A DNA stretch of 64,000 nt. It comes from Mixophyes australis (lineage: Eukaryota > Chordata > Amphibia > Anura > Limnodynastidae). The stretch covers positions 41,507,824-41,571,823 of the forward strand of contig JAVHZZ010000009.1 of assembly GCA_036250195.1 (NCBI GenBank). Reading direction: 5' to 3'. A model generated the notes under the pieces. It was not told the origin of the DNA, searched no databases, and saw only the letters and a program-made list of their open reading frames with translations. Positions 21,600-31,660 of the stretch are shown in pieces. The position numbers were made by a program, and so were the translations under genes. How positions within the stretch are numbered: the first letter of the stretch is position 1; each line of letters opens with the position of its first letter.

Positions 21600-22750
21600 T
21601 CTGCAAGGAGGGGGGGGGGGGTAGAGAGACTGCTGGATCCGAGAGAGTCAGGAGAACATTGTCTGCATACAATGATATTTTGTGTTCAGATTTCCCTGTT
21701 TTAATTCCTTGAATAGCCTTATTAGATTCTTTGCAGCTAAGGGTTCAAATAAGAGGGCAAAGATTAAAGGTGAGAGGAGGCAAACCTTGCCTTGTTCCGT
21801 TGGAAATTGAGAAGGGGGAGGATGAAACCCCATTGGCTACCACCATTGCCCTGGGTGATCAGTATAGAGCTAGTAGCCCATCTAAAAATTTACCAGAGAA
21901 GCCCATTGACCTCAAGATCCTAGACATAAAAGGCCAAGAAATTCGGTCAAATGCTTTTTCAGCGTCTAGCGCCATAATCAGAGATGGACATTTAGTGGTA
22001 TTAATAGAGTGTACGAGGTCAATAGCGTGTCTAGTGTTATCTATTGCTTGGCGGCCTGGTATAAACCCGACCTGATCCGGGGGGATCAGGGAAGGAAGAA
22101 GGACATTTAACCGATTAGCTAAAATTTTGGCATATATCTTAAGATCTACATTCAGTAGTGATATTGGTCTATAGCTGGAACACAAGGTGGGGTCTTTCTC
22201 TGGTTTTGGCATAACAACAATGGTGGCCAAGGTCGTCGCTTCGTTAAATGGGGAATCTGTTAAAACTTTATTAAAAAGATCTGTCATGTGAGCGGCAAGA
22301 TCTTTAGCGAATTTTTTGTAATATTGTGGGGTGAGTCCATCAGGGCCCAGGGTAGAAGATGATTTCATCATCTTAATCGCTGAAACTGTTTCTGTCTGAA
22401 TGATATCAGCGTTCAAGAAGGTGAGGTCATCATCTGTTAGATGCGGTAATGAAAGAGATTATATAAAGGATGTAATCTTCTCATCAAGAGAGTCGGCAGA
22501 GGATGGGGCCACGGGGAGATTGTATAGTGCTTTATAATAATCGTGAAATTCTTTGGCGATTTGCACAGGGTCATATACCGGCTGAGCGTTAGATGTTTTT
22601 TTAAGTTTTGTTATCAGTCCTTTAGCTTTCCTCTGCCGAAGTTTGTTAGCGAGTATAGAATCTGCTTTATCAGTCTTATCATAGTATTGCTGATTTAATT
22701 TTTTAAGTGTGTTTGCAGCTCTGCATGTGAGGATTGTATTCAGTTGGCCT
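21600..22750 (-). pseudogene. L1 ORF2 reverse transcriptase domain, catalytic Asp lost
   Basis: Reverse frame 21859-22416 contains LGPDGLTPQYYKKF, YRPISLLNVDLKIYAKILANRL, DQVGFIPGRQAIDN and ALDAEKAFDRISW with the first catalytic Asp. The next segment, after a frameshift, includes NGTRQGLPP and, at about 21660, SLYADNVLL: the Y-A-D-D box reads Y-A-D-N. Target-primed reverse transcription by this copy is therefore not possible. Confidence 0.88.
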
Positions 22751-23191
22751 CTGACTGCAGAAATTGTGTTAGAAGAGACGTAGATGGGTGTAGTTTATGC
22801 TGGGTAAGCAGTAAGGCTAATTTTTTTTCAAAAAATAGTGAAAGGAAAAAAGTGCGATTCTTTAAATTAATGAAATGTGTACAAGTGTATAAAATCATTT
22901 GAAAAGGCAGCCAAGGACAAATAGGACCAATGTGCAAGTGCAAATAAAAGAAAAATGTTGTCCGGCGCTCAGAAACAAACAGAATTTAAAAATCACTGTG
23001 TCAGCATAAACATAAAGGAGAATTTTGTGCACAATATAGCTATATTGGGGTTAAGCTCACCTGCCGGACGTCAAGGCATCTCCTGTAAGTGAGTCCCTAA
23101 GCTAGTGATACAAATTTACATTCAGGGTGTTCCATTTAAAACCTTTCCCTGAACCTCCATCTTATAAAGCCTGCAGCACCTTTGTAGGGAG

Positions 23192-23860
23192 TGTCACAAA
23201 TCGGGATCTTAGCCGCACTTACCTCATCCGCCGCTGTCATATCACAGCTACCTGGGTCCCTTCTGGCCGTCTGCAGCATTCCCATCCTCCACACCTCCGT
23301 TTGTAAACAAACACATACTGTTTGTTCTGCTGCATGGGCGCGGCCATCTTGGATGCAGTCAGGTGATCATTCCAGACCAACCAGATTCTGCAGCTGTGAT
23401 CACATGAACTGATCAGCCAATAGTTGTTTGGGACACCCTATTTAAACCTGCTGCTGTGATCTGTTCATTGTCAGAACAACACACTTCTCTCCAGAGGATA
23501 GGTCTTGGCTCCAGTGTTCCTGTCTGCATTCCTAAGTGCAGTGTTCCTGACTGCATTACAAGTGCAGTGTTCCTGACTGCATTACAAGTGCAGTAATGCT
23601 GACTGCATTACAAGTGCAGTAATCCTGACTGCATTACAAGTGCAGTGTTCCTGTCTCCATTACTAGTGCACTTTTCCTGTCTCCATTACTAGTGCACTGT
23701 TCCTGTCTACATTTCCAGACTGCTAATTCCCCTGCTATATTCTACAATCAGCAAGAACATGAGCAAGAAGTTCATCCAGGCTGCTAAGTTCTGTTTCACT
23801 CCTGCTCCAGCTAGTCCCAAGGGTCCCGAATCGGATCAAGAAATTCAGACGACCGTGACA
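23192..23860 (+). mobile_element. Solo LTR inside the fold-back element, perfect target duplication
   Basis: Begins TGTCACAAATCGG, ends GACCGTGACA, flanked by GGGAG on both sides (23187-23191 and 23861-23865). Contains CCCTATTTAAACC near 23440 as a promoter-like string and an eight-unit 26-bp minisatellite. 669 bp, no internal retroelement region. Confidence 0.9.
23512..23720 (+). repeat. 26-bp minisatellite within the LTR
   Basis: Eight units of the type CAGTGTTCCTGACTGCATTA followed by CAAGTG. Central units are almost identical; outer ones read CTCCATTACTAGTG and are more diverged. Confidence 0.92.
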
Positions 23861-24329
23861 GGGAGTGGTCAACTCCCAAAAAACTAGGAAATAGTGAAAG
23901 GAAAAAAGGTTCAGGGGAAGGTTTTAAATGGAACACCCTGAATGTAAATTTGTATCACTAGCTTAGGGACTCACCTAAAGGAGATGCCTTGACGTCCGGC
24001 AGGTGAGCTTAACCCCAATATAGCTATATTGTGCACAAAATTCTCCTTTATGTTTATGCTGACACAGTGATTTTTAAATTCTGTTTGTTTCTGAGCGCCG
24101 GACAACATTTTTCAATTTTTTTTCAAGTGATATTATTTCTTGAGAGGCCAATTTTTTAGCTGCGGAAGTCAAACTTATCATTTTGTCTCGGATGGTAGCC
24201 TAATGAGCTTCCCAAATAATTCCTGGGGCGATCTCTTCTGAGGTATTCAGTTCAAAGTATTCTTTAATTGCTTCCTTAATCTCTTGGTGGACAGAGTGGG
24301 ACAACAACAATGAGTCATCCAGGCGCCAT

Positions 24330-25002
24330 CGATGAGGTTGTGGAGCTAATTTTATTAAGTCAAGAGTGATATCTACTCCTGCGTGATCTGTTCAACTGAG
24401 AGGGGTAATTTCTGCATCTAATATCGCATGAGTGAGAGAATGGGAAACAAAAATCATGTCAATGCGAGAATAGCTGCCATGACGGGCTGAATAATGTGTG
24501 AAGTCTTTTGCATCCGCATTTTTAAGTCGCCAAGTGTCATGTAAAGCTAAATTGTGTAGACCTGACAGCAAGGATTGAGAGTCTCTTAAGGAGGTGGGAG
24601 AAGGTTTTTGGTTGGAGGGGCCAGAGGATCTGTCTAGCGTTGGATGTAAAATGGTATTGAAGTCCCCAGCAGGAATTATATGGCCCTGTGCAAGGCGCCC
24701 AACACGACTAAATACTTCAGAAAAAAAGAACTCTGAACCTGATTAGGTGCGTACAGAGAAATTAGTGTAATCTGCTCAGAGCGAAGTGTGCCAATCAGAA
24801 TCAAATACCGACTGTCTGGGTCTGAATATGATTTAGTTAGGAGAAAGGGAACCCTGTTGTGTATTAAAATTGCCACCCCAAGCTTCTTGCAGTCCGCAGA
24901 GGCAAAAAACGTTTGGGTATAAAGCTTACTTTGTAGATGAGTGTGTTGTCCCGTGAGGTGGGGCGACCTGTATGTCTTAATGAAATCCTTCATGAGCTTC
25001 AC
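24330..25002 (-). pseudogene. L1 ORF2 endonuclease (APE-like), N-terminally truncated
   Basis: The reverse frame 24676-25002 reads KKLGVAILIHNRVPF, YSDPDSRYLILIGTL and LISLYAPNQ, standard APE-type endonuclease blocks. Further left the frame gives SYSRIDMIFVSHSL and a TDHAGVDI block, equivalent to S-D-H at the active site. The N-terminal part with the first catalytic Asn and Glu (QETH block) is truncated; HTHLQSK is what remains nearby. Confidence 0.8.
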
Positions 25003-25012
25003 AACTGTTTGA

Positions 25013-26863
25013 TGGACTTGTTAGTGAATTTGTAGATGAACGACTGACAATAGTATATAGTATATTAAAATAGTTGTATTATTTCCAGAAAAAAGAATAG
25101 TTGTTAAAGAAGTAAAAATCGCTAAATAATTCGATGAAAGGAAAGATGTAGTAAAAGAAAGTATTTGAAGTTACATTTGGAGGCTGTACAATGTTTTTGG
25201 GAGAAACATATACCGTTATAATAAGCAAAATGGCACCTGTTTTACAGAACCTATGGAGCTAACGGGCACCTTTGTAGAGAAGCAACAAGAGGGACCACAG
25301 CATTAACTTATTTTGAGCAGTGTACAAGGTAGACAAATAGGACTTTGTATAGTGTTAGAAAATAAATTGTGTTAACTTTATTGCAGATATAGAAGTAAAA
25401 TGCTAAACATATTTTTTCCTTTTCTCGTAGATACCATCGTCCTCTTGGACGAAAGTTCTAAAGGAGAAAAGAATGTTGGTAGTCCTTTGAAGGATGTGGT
25501 CGAGAAGATGGAAAAGCTCAACTAATATTTTCAAGAATTAAGAGCAAACATCAGTGATGTTAAAAAAAATTCAAAAAGCTAGAAAAGATTTCATGTTTCA
25601 GAATGTTATGCCACAAAGAACTAGCCACTTTAACCATTAAACAGTCAAATCTTATAGTGGTAGAATTTAAGATTTATATTTAACCACAGTAAAATTTTTG
25701 GTACAGTTTTCAACAATAATTCTGTTGGATTTACAATGCGGTGTCGTAACCCTGACAACGGATACCCCATCAGAAATACACCGGAGATGTATTCCCCTAC
25801 ACACTTCTAATACTGACAGCTTGAAACACAGACCTCAAACACTGCCGATGAATGAAGAACCCGGTAGTCAGCGATGACGTTACTCTCAAGGTGCACACTG
25901 TTTCCTGCTGTTAACCTGCTAATTTAAGGAGTTGTTGCCTGTACAATGTTCTTTACAAACCCTACTACATTGTACAGATGGCGCCTCAGAATTGCACAAT
26001 TTTTCATTCCTGATGATCTTGTTCACAATTAATATGTCTTTTCCTTGCAGCATAGGTCATAGCTCACATACATCAGTATAACTACATTTAGACAATGTTA
26101 TATGTAAATTTAAATGTCATCCTGTTTAACAGATTTGAAATTTTAACAGCTTGAGGACAGATAGAGGGTCACATATGTTCAGGTGTGACTGCAAGTTTCC
26201 TGGAATTATGTGATGCAAGTTTAGTGGTCCCGTACTTTCATCTTTCAGTTTTCCCTGGTACAGCATATAATGTGAGTCAGCACGCCGGTTAGACTCTAAG
26301 GTTCCACCTTTATGTGTCCAGGCAGATTGTGCACTATTTTGGGATTCTAAGTTACCTAATTTGTTTACTCTGTTTTGGGTTACAAAGCGAACACGGTTCG
26401 TGGAGTATAGCGTTGATACCCCTTCCCCTGGTTATTACTTTAGATCTGGACATTCGGTCCAATGAGCCATTTGTGGTGCTTTTGCAGTGCCTCTATTGTT
26501 GTATCTGTATACCCTGATGCTAACGCAATTTTAAGTCTGGGTTGGTATACGCACACGTTAATAGGATGGCGGGTATATATGTCCTCCCTGACACCCATTA
26601 TGTCGCCGTTATCTTTTAATACCAGTATAATGGATCAACATAGTTGCTTTTTACTGTCACTGAGATATATCATTAACTCCATGTTTAGGGGAGAATTCTA
26701 AATAGCCCCTTTATCGGACTCTGTTGTACCTGCCCCGCCCCCCTTCCTCCTGTGGTCAACTATAATTTCCTATTTTGTGCATTTTTCAACTTGTGCCGCA
26801 CAATCTAGGGACTCGTGGTTTACAATAATTTGCAATTTTAAGTTTTCATGCCAGCTCTATTTA
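25013..26863. other. No gene seen
   Basis: No recognisable coding family. One 11-bp perfect hairpin with a 17-base loop lies at 25939-25977. A short frame at 25425-25523 after TTTTCTCGTAG looks exon-like but has no known motif. Confidence 0.45.
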
Positions 26864-27099
26864 GTAAATATTAGAGATGAGCGCACTCGGATTTCTGAAA
26901 TCCGAGCCCACCCGAACGTTGCCGATCCGAGTCGGATCCGAGACAGATCCGGGTATTGGCGCCAAATTCAAATCTGAAACTGAGCCTCTGACTCATAATC
27001 CCGTTGTCGGATCTCGCGATACTCGGATCCTATAAATTCCCCGCTAGTCGCCGCCATCTTCACTCGGGCATTGATCAGGGTAGAGGGAGGGTGTGTTAG

Positions 27100-27310
27100 G
27101 TGGTCCTCTGTCCTGGTAGATCTCGTGCTGTGCTGTTTAGTTCTGTGCTGTGCTGTTTAGTTCTGTGCTGTGCTGTGCTGTGTTCTGCAGTATCAGTCCA
27201 GTGGTGCTGTGTCCTGTGCTCTGTCCTGCTGAGTTCCGTAGTGCTGCTGGGTCCTGTGCCGTGTCCTGTTCAGTCCAGTGGTGCTGTGTCCTGTGCTCTG
27301 TGCTTCTAAG
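27100..27310 (+). repeat. Degenerate GTGCTGT and GTCCAGTGGTGCTGTGTCCT repeats in hAT 5' region
   Basis: Three units of GTGCTGTGCTGTTTAGTTCT-like sequence are followed by three units of a 30-40-bp CAGTCCAGTGGTGCTGTGTC-like repeat. Such subterminal repeats may bind transposase; this is inference. Confidence 0.7.
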
Positions 27311-27477
27311 GGCATAGTTATTTCCCCATTATTCCCAAGTTTTTAAAAAATAAAAAAAAAGTAAAAAAAATATATATAATTATAACCAAATTTGCAAAAC
27401 CAATCCAGCAGTATAAGCCCATTGGTACTGCAATATTACCAAGTTCACACATTCTGCAGTATCTTGTGCTACATATA

Positions 27478-27837
27478 ATGGAGACCAAAAATTTGGAGGA
27501 TAAAGTAGGGAAAGATCAAGACCCACTTCCTCCTAATGCTGAAGCTGCTGCCACTAGTCATGACATAGACGATGAAATGCCATCAACGTCGTCTTCCAAG
27601 CCCGATGCCCAATCTCGTAGTACCGGGCATGTAAAATCCAAAAAGCCCAAGTTAAGAAAAAGTAGCAAAAAGAGAAACTTAAAATCATCTGAGGAGAAAC
27701 GTAAAGTTGCCAATATGCCATTTACGACACGGAGTGGCAAGGAACGGCTTAGGCCCTGGCCCGTGTTCATGACTAGTGGTTCAGCTTCACCCACGGATCT
27801 TAGCCCTCCTCCTCCTCCCCCCCCTACAAAAAATTGA
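27478..27837 (+). pseudogene. hAT transposase N-terminal reading frame
   Basis: Starts METKNLEDKVGKDQD and is hydrophilic, Ser/Pro-rich, with a basic cluster HVKSKKPKLRKSSKKRN that could act as a nuclear localisation signal, and ends in a Pro run coded by CCTCCTCCTCCCCCCCC. The next segment of the protein lies in another frame starting right after that C-run (27834), so a length change in the C-run probably broke the junction. An intron between them is an alternative. No catalytic domain here. Confidence 0.6.
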
Positions 27838-28583
27838 AGAGAGTTATGCTGTCAGCAACAAAACAGCAAACAACTCTGCCTTCTAAAGAGAAATTATCAC
27901 AAATCCACAAGGCGAGTCCAAGGATGTTGGTGGTTGTCAAGCCTGACCTTCCCATCACTGTACGGGAAGAGGTGGCTTGGGAGGAGGCTATTGATGATGT
28001 AGCTGGCGCTGTGTAGGAACTTGATGATGAGGATGGTGATGTGGTTATTGTAAATGAGGCACCAGGGGGGGAAACAGCTGATGTCCATGGGATGAAAAAG
28101 CCCATCGTCATGCCTGGTCAGAAGACCAAAAAATGCACCTCTTCGGTCTGGAGTTATATTTATCCAAATCCAGACAACCAATGTATGGCCATATGTAGCT
28201 TATGTAAAGCTCAAATAAGCAGGGGTAAGGATCTTGCCCACCTAGGAACATCCTCCCTTATACATCACCTGAATAACCTTCATAGTTCAGTGGTTAGTTA
28301 AGGAACTGGGGCTAGGACCCTCATCGGTACAGGGACACCTAAATCCCGTGGTCCAGTTGGATACACACCAGCAACACCCTCCTTCTCAACTTCCTCCACA
28401 ATCTCCATCAGATTCAGTCCTGCAGCCCAAGTCAGCAGCCAGACTGAGTCATCCTCAATACAGGATTCATCCGAGGAATCCTGCAGCGGTACACCTACTA
28501 CTGCCACTGCTGCTGTTGCTGCTGTTAGTCGGTCATCTTCCCAGAGGGGAAGTCGTAAGACCGCTAAGTCTTTCACAAAACAA
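27834..28583 (+). pseudogene. hAT transposase BED zinc-finger segment, two in-frame stops
   Basis: Same frame as the downstream core. It contains two stops, TAG at 28014 and TAA at 28299, and is otherwise open. The BED finger lies between about 28110 and 28295: KKCTSSVWSYIY, then CSLCKAQISRGKD, then LIHHLNNLH, giving the two Cys and the two His of a C2H2-type BED finger. It binds transposon ends in this family. After the finger comes a Ser/Thr/Ala-rich linker up to 28583. Either the stops are recent lesions or splicing removes them; I see no convincing splice pair. Confidence 0.7.
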
Positions 28584-30467
28584 TTGACCGTCCAACAGTC
28601 GTTTGCCATGACCACAAAATACGATAGTAGTCACCCTATTGCAAAGCGTATAACTGCGGCTGTAACTGCAATGTTGGTGTTAGACGTGTGCCCGGTGTCC
28701 ACCATCAGTGGAGTGGGATTTAGAGGGTTGATGGAGGTATTGTGTCCCCGGTACCAAATCCCGTCGAGATTCCACTTCACTAGGCAGGCGATACCAAAAA
28801 TGTACAGAGAAGTACGATCAAGTGTCCTCAGTGCTCTAAAAAATGCGGTTGTACCCACTGTCCACTTAACCACGGACATGTGGACAAGTGGTTCTAGGCA
28901 AACGAAGGACTATATGACTGTGACAGCCCACTGGGTAGATGCATCCCCTTCCGCAGCAACAGCTGCATCAGTAGCAGCAACTACAAAATGGCTGCTCGTG
29001 CAAAGGCAGGCAACATTGTGTATTACAGGCTTTAATAAGAGGCACAACGCTGACAACATATTAGAGAAACTGAGGGAAATTATCTCCCAGTGGCTTACCC
29101 CACTTAGACTCTCATGGGGATTTGTGGTGTCAGACAATGCCAGTAACATTGTGCGGGCATTAAATATGGGCAATTTCCAGCACGTCCCATGTTTTGCCCA
29201 CACCATTAGTTTGGTGGTGCAGCATTACCTCAAGAGTGACAGGGGTGTGCAGGAGATGCTTGCGGTGGCGCGCAAAATTGCTGGACACTTTCGGCATTCA
29301 GCCAGTGCCTACCGCAGACTAGAGGCACATCAAAAAAGCTTGAACCTGCCCTGCCATCACCTCAAACAAGAGGTTGTGACGCGCTGGAACTCCACCCTCT
29401 ATATGCTGCAGAGGATGGAGGAGCAGCAAAAGGCCATTCAGGCCTACACAGCCACCTACGACATAGGCAAAGGAGTGGGGATGCGCCTCAGTCAAGCGCA
29501 GTGGAGACTGATTTCCGTGTTGTGCAAGGTTCTGCAGCCATTTGAACTTGCCACACGAGAAGTCAGTTCCGACACTGCCAGCTTGAGTCAGGTCATTCCC
29601 CTGATCAGGCTGTTGCAGAAGCAGCTGGAGAAAGTGAGGGAGGAGCTGGTAAGCCATTGCGATTACACCAAGCATGTAGCTCTTGTGGATGTAGCCCTTC
29701 GTACGCTTTGCCAGGATCCGAGGGTGGTCACTCTTTTAAAGTCAGAGGAATACATTCTGGCCACCGTGCTCGATCCTCGGTTTAAAGCGTATGTTGTGTC
29801 TCTGTTTCCGGCGGACACAAGTCTACAGCGGTGCAAAGACCTGCTGGTCAGGAGATTGTCCTCTGAAGAGGACCGTGACATGCCAACAGCTCCACCCTCA
29901 TTTTCTTCCACATCTATGGCTGCGAGGAAAAAGCTCAGTTTTCCCAAAAGAGGCACTGGCGGGGATGCTGATAACATCTGGTCCGGACTGAAGGACCTGC
30001 CAACCATTGCAGACATGTCTACTCTCGCTGCATTGGATGCTGTCACAATAGAAAAAATTGTGGATGATTACTTTGCTGACACCATCCAAGTAGACATGTC
30101 AGACAGTCCATATTGTTACTGGCAGGAAAAAAAGGCAGTTTGGAAGCCCCTGTACAAACTGGCTCTATTTTACCTGAGTTGTCCCCCCTCCAGTGTGTAC
30201 TCGGAAAGAGTTTTTAGTGCAGCGGGGAACCTGGTCAGTGAGCGGCGAAGGAGGTTGCTTCCTCATAACGTTGAAAAAATGATGTTTATAAAAATGAATA
30301 ATCAATTCCTCAATGAAGTACAGCACTGCCCTCCAGATACTACAGAGGGACCTGTGGTTGTGGAGTCCAGCGGGGACGAATTGATAATGTGTGATGAGGA
30401 GGAAGTACACACTGTAGGGGGAGAGGAATCAGAGGTTGAGTATGAGGATGACATCTTGCCTCAGTAG
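28584..30467 (+). CDS. hAT transposase core, intact 627 codons
   Basis: Cut-and-paste transposase of the Ac/ZBED type, nuclear. From the Met at 28584: HLTTDMWTS has the first catalytic Asp (residue 98), GFVVSDNASNIV the second (184), CFAHTISLVVQ (203-213) follows, then EVVTRWNSTLYML (263-275) and SSDTASLSQV of the insertion domain. The C-terminal hATC block reads CPPSSVYSERVFSAAGNLVS and LLPHNVEKMMFIKMN, with the last catalytic Glu probably residue 564. An acidic tail closes the protein. The Met is only the first in this open stretch; the natural protein should extend upstream through the BED finger, which carries two stops. All three catalytic residues are in place, so this core is the only apparently functional enzyme in the window. 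Confidence 0.93.
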   Translation: MTVQQSFAMTTKYDSSHPIAKRITAAVTAMLVLDVCPVSTISGVGFRGLMEVLCPRYQIPSRFHFTRQAIPKMYREVRSSVLSALKNAVVPTVHLTTDMWTSGSRQTKDYMTVTAHWVDASPSAATAASVAATTKWLLVQRQATLCITGFNKRHNADNILEKLREIISQWLTPLRLSWGFVVSDNASNIVRALNMGNFQHVPCFAHTISLVVQHYLKSDRGVQEMLAVARKIAGHFRHSASAYRRLEAHQKSLNLPCHHLKQEVVTRWNSTLYMLQRMEEQQKAIQAYTATYDIGKGVGMRLSQAQWRLISVLCKVLQPFELATREVSSDTASLSQVIPLIRLLQKQLEKVREELVSHCDYTKHVALVDVALRTLCQDPRVVTLLKSEEYILATVLDPRFKAYVVSLFPADTSLQRCKDLLVRRLSSEEDRDMPTAPPSFSSTSMAARKKLSFPKRGTGGDADNIWSGLKDLPTIADMSTLAALDAVTIEKIVDDYFADTIQVDMSDSPYCYWQEKKAVWKPLYKLALFYLSCPPSSVYSERVFSAAGNLVSERRRRLLPHNVEKMMFIKMNNQFLNEVQHCPPDTTEGPVVVESSGDELIMCDEEEVHTVGGEESEVEYEDDILPQ

Positions 30468-30522
30468 AGCCCGTTTAGTCTGTACAGGGAGAGATGAATA
30501 GCTTTTTTGGTGTGGGGGCCCA

Positions 30523-30586
30523 AACAAACCAATCATTTCAGCCAAAGTTGCTTGGTAGGCCCTGTCGCTGAAATGATTGGTTTGTT
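30523..30586 (+). other. Hairpin 56 bases after the hAT transposase stop, copy 2
   Basis: Arms AACAAACCAATCATTTCAGC (30523-30542) and its exact complement (30567-30586) form 20 perfect base pairs with a 24-base loop. The same hairpin is in hAT copy 1 at 7566-7627 with two compensatory pair changes. Both copies are followed by GGGCCCAAGGACAATTCCATCTTG or its close equivalent. Confidence 0.85.
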
Positions 30587-30669
30587 AAAGTGTGCATGTC
30601 CTATTTCAACAACATAAGGGTGGGTGTGAGGGCCCAAGGACAATTCCATCTTGGAACTTTTTTTTTTGC

Positions 30670-31660
30670 ATTATATGACCAATCAACAGTCGTTTGCCAT
30701 GTTCAAAAAGTAAAACCAAATTTAAACAAATTCAAGAAATTAAACCAAAAGTAAAATGCCCTGTCATAATTTAAAACAAGAGGTATTGACGTGCTCTAAA
30801 ACTACTGTATTGTTGTTTATATTTTATAAACACTACACTTGAAAGCTTGAGTCTTTCAATAAAAAAGTAACTGTCCATTGCACGAATATTTGCAACAGGG
30901 ACAATTTTAGGGTTAAGAAAGTCAACTAATAACACTTCGACGCTGTCTGTCTTTATAAACACTACACTTGGAAGTTGGAGGAGGTATTGTGGCCCCGGCA
31001 CCAAATTTACTACCGGGGCCACTCCACTGTGCAGTCCATATTTAGGTGTATCAGATATTAAACAACGGTGACAGTTGATGCCCAATTTTTTAATTATATT
31101 GTGGCCTCGGTACCAAATTGTGTACCGGGGCCACCACACTACGCAGTCCATACCCTTTTTTGGTGGAATTCTGACCCGTGGAGGGTTTTTTAATTATATT
31201 GTGGCCTCGGTACCAAATTGTGTACCGGGGCCACCACACTACGCAGTCAAGATAGATAGATGCGTATCATAGATAAAGTACATTCAGTGGTGTGGGGCAA
31301 ATTGAAAAATATTCAAAATGCACTGACATTATCAAAAACAAGAGGTTGTCACACGCTAAAACTCCAACATGTATATGATGGAGAGGATGGAGGAGCAGCC
31401 GTATGTGCAGTGTAATGCAGACCTGTTGAAGGTTTTTTATATATTTTATTGTGGTGCCCAGTGCCCACTCCTCTACGCAGTCCAGATACATTTATTGGTG
31501 CGAATCATACAAGTTCAGGGTTTTTAATATATATTGTGGTGACCCACTCCTCTACGCAGTCCAGGTACATTTATTGGTGCGAATCATACAAGTTGATGGT
31601 TTTCTTATTATATATATTGTGGTGACCCACTTCTCTACGCAGTCCAGAAAGATACCTCGT
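30670..31660 (+). repeat. hAT 3' region built from pieces of the transposase gene
   Basis: 30683-30701 repeats CAACAGTCGTTTGCCATG from the ORF start (28593-28610). 30755-30803 and 31322-31410 repeat the CAAACAAGAGGTTGTGACGC region (29346-29430). 30975-31040 repeats the GGAGGTATTGTG...CCCGG...ACCAAAT region (28729-28783). Further derivatives of the last piece, all ending near CTACGCAGTCCA, lie at about 31100, 31198, 31450, 31534 and 31615. Between them are two copies of TTTATAAACACTACACTTG (30824, 30951). The pieces occur in two rounds (start-then-middle, twice) rather than as one collinear copy. Confidence 0.8.

Larger units (their letters stand above)
22832..24113. mobile_element. Fold-back element with 206-bp arms, inserted in L1
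   Basis: Arms 22951-23156 and 23907-24112 are inverted copies: both run from ATGTTGTCCGGCGCTCAG inward to CCTGAACCT. An unmatched 119 bp (22832-22950) precedes the left arm. AATTTTTTTTCAA stands on both sides (22819-22831 and 24114-24126), a 13-bp direct repeat that removes cleanly to restore the L1. The long target duplication is more like that of target-primed insertion than of a DNA transposase. Family unknown. Confidence 0.8.
19677..25012 (-). mobile_element. L1 (Tx1/L1 group) LINE, minus strand, 5'-truncated
   Basis: The T-run at 19678-19690 is the poly(A) tail of a minus-strand element. Moving right: 3' UTR (about 19700-20050), ORF2 C-terminus (20050-21319), reverse transcriptase (21600-22750), a nested insertion (22832-24113), and endonuclease (24330-25002). 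The copy ends inside the endonuclease, so it is 5'-truncated and lacks ORF1. It inserted into the Harbinger element. Confidence 0.88.

Noticed and set aside
25425..25523. Possible host exon after TTTTCTCGTAG
   Set aside because: Short, no recognisable domain, no neighbouring exon or donor that would make a gene.
25939..25977. 11-bp perfect hairpin as a possible regulatory RNA
   Set aside because: Short stem, no second copy or context; expected by chance in 64 kb or a MITE remnant.
27100..27309. 69-codon Cys/Leu-rich open frame
   Set aside because: It is a by-product of GTGCTGT repeats in the hAT 5' region; composition is explained by the repeat.
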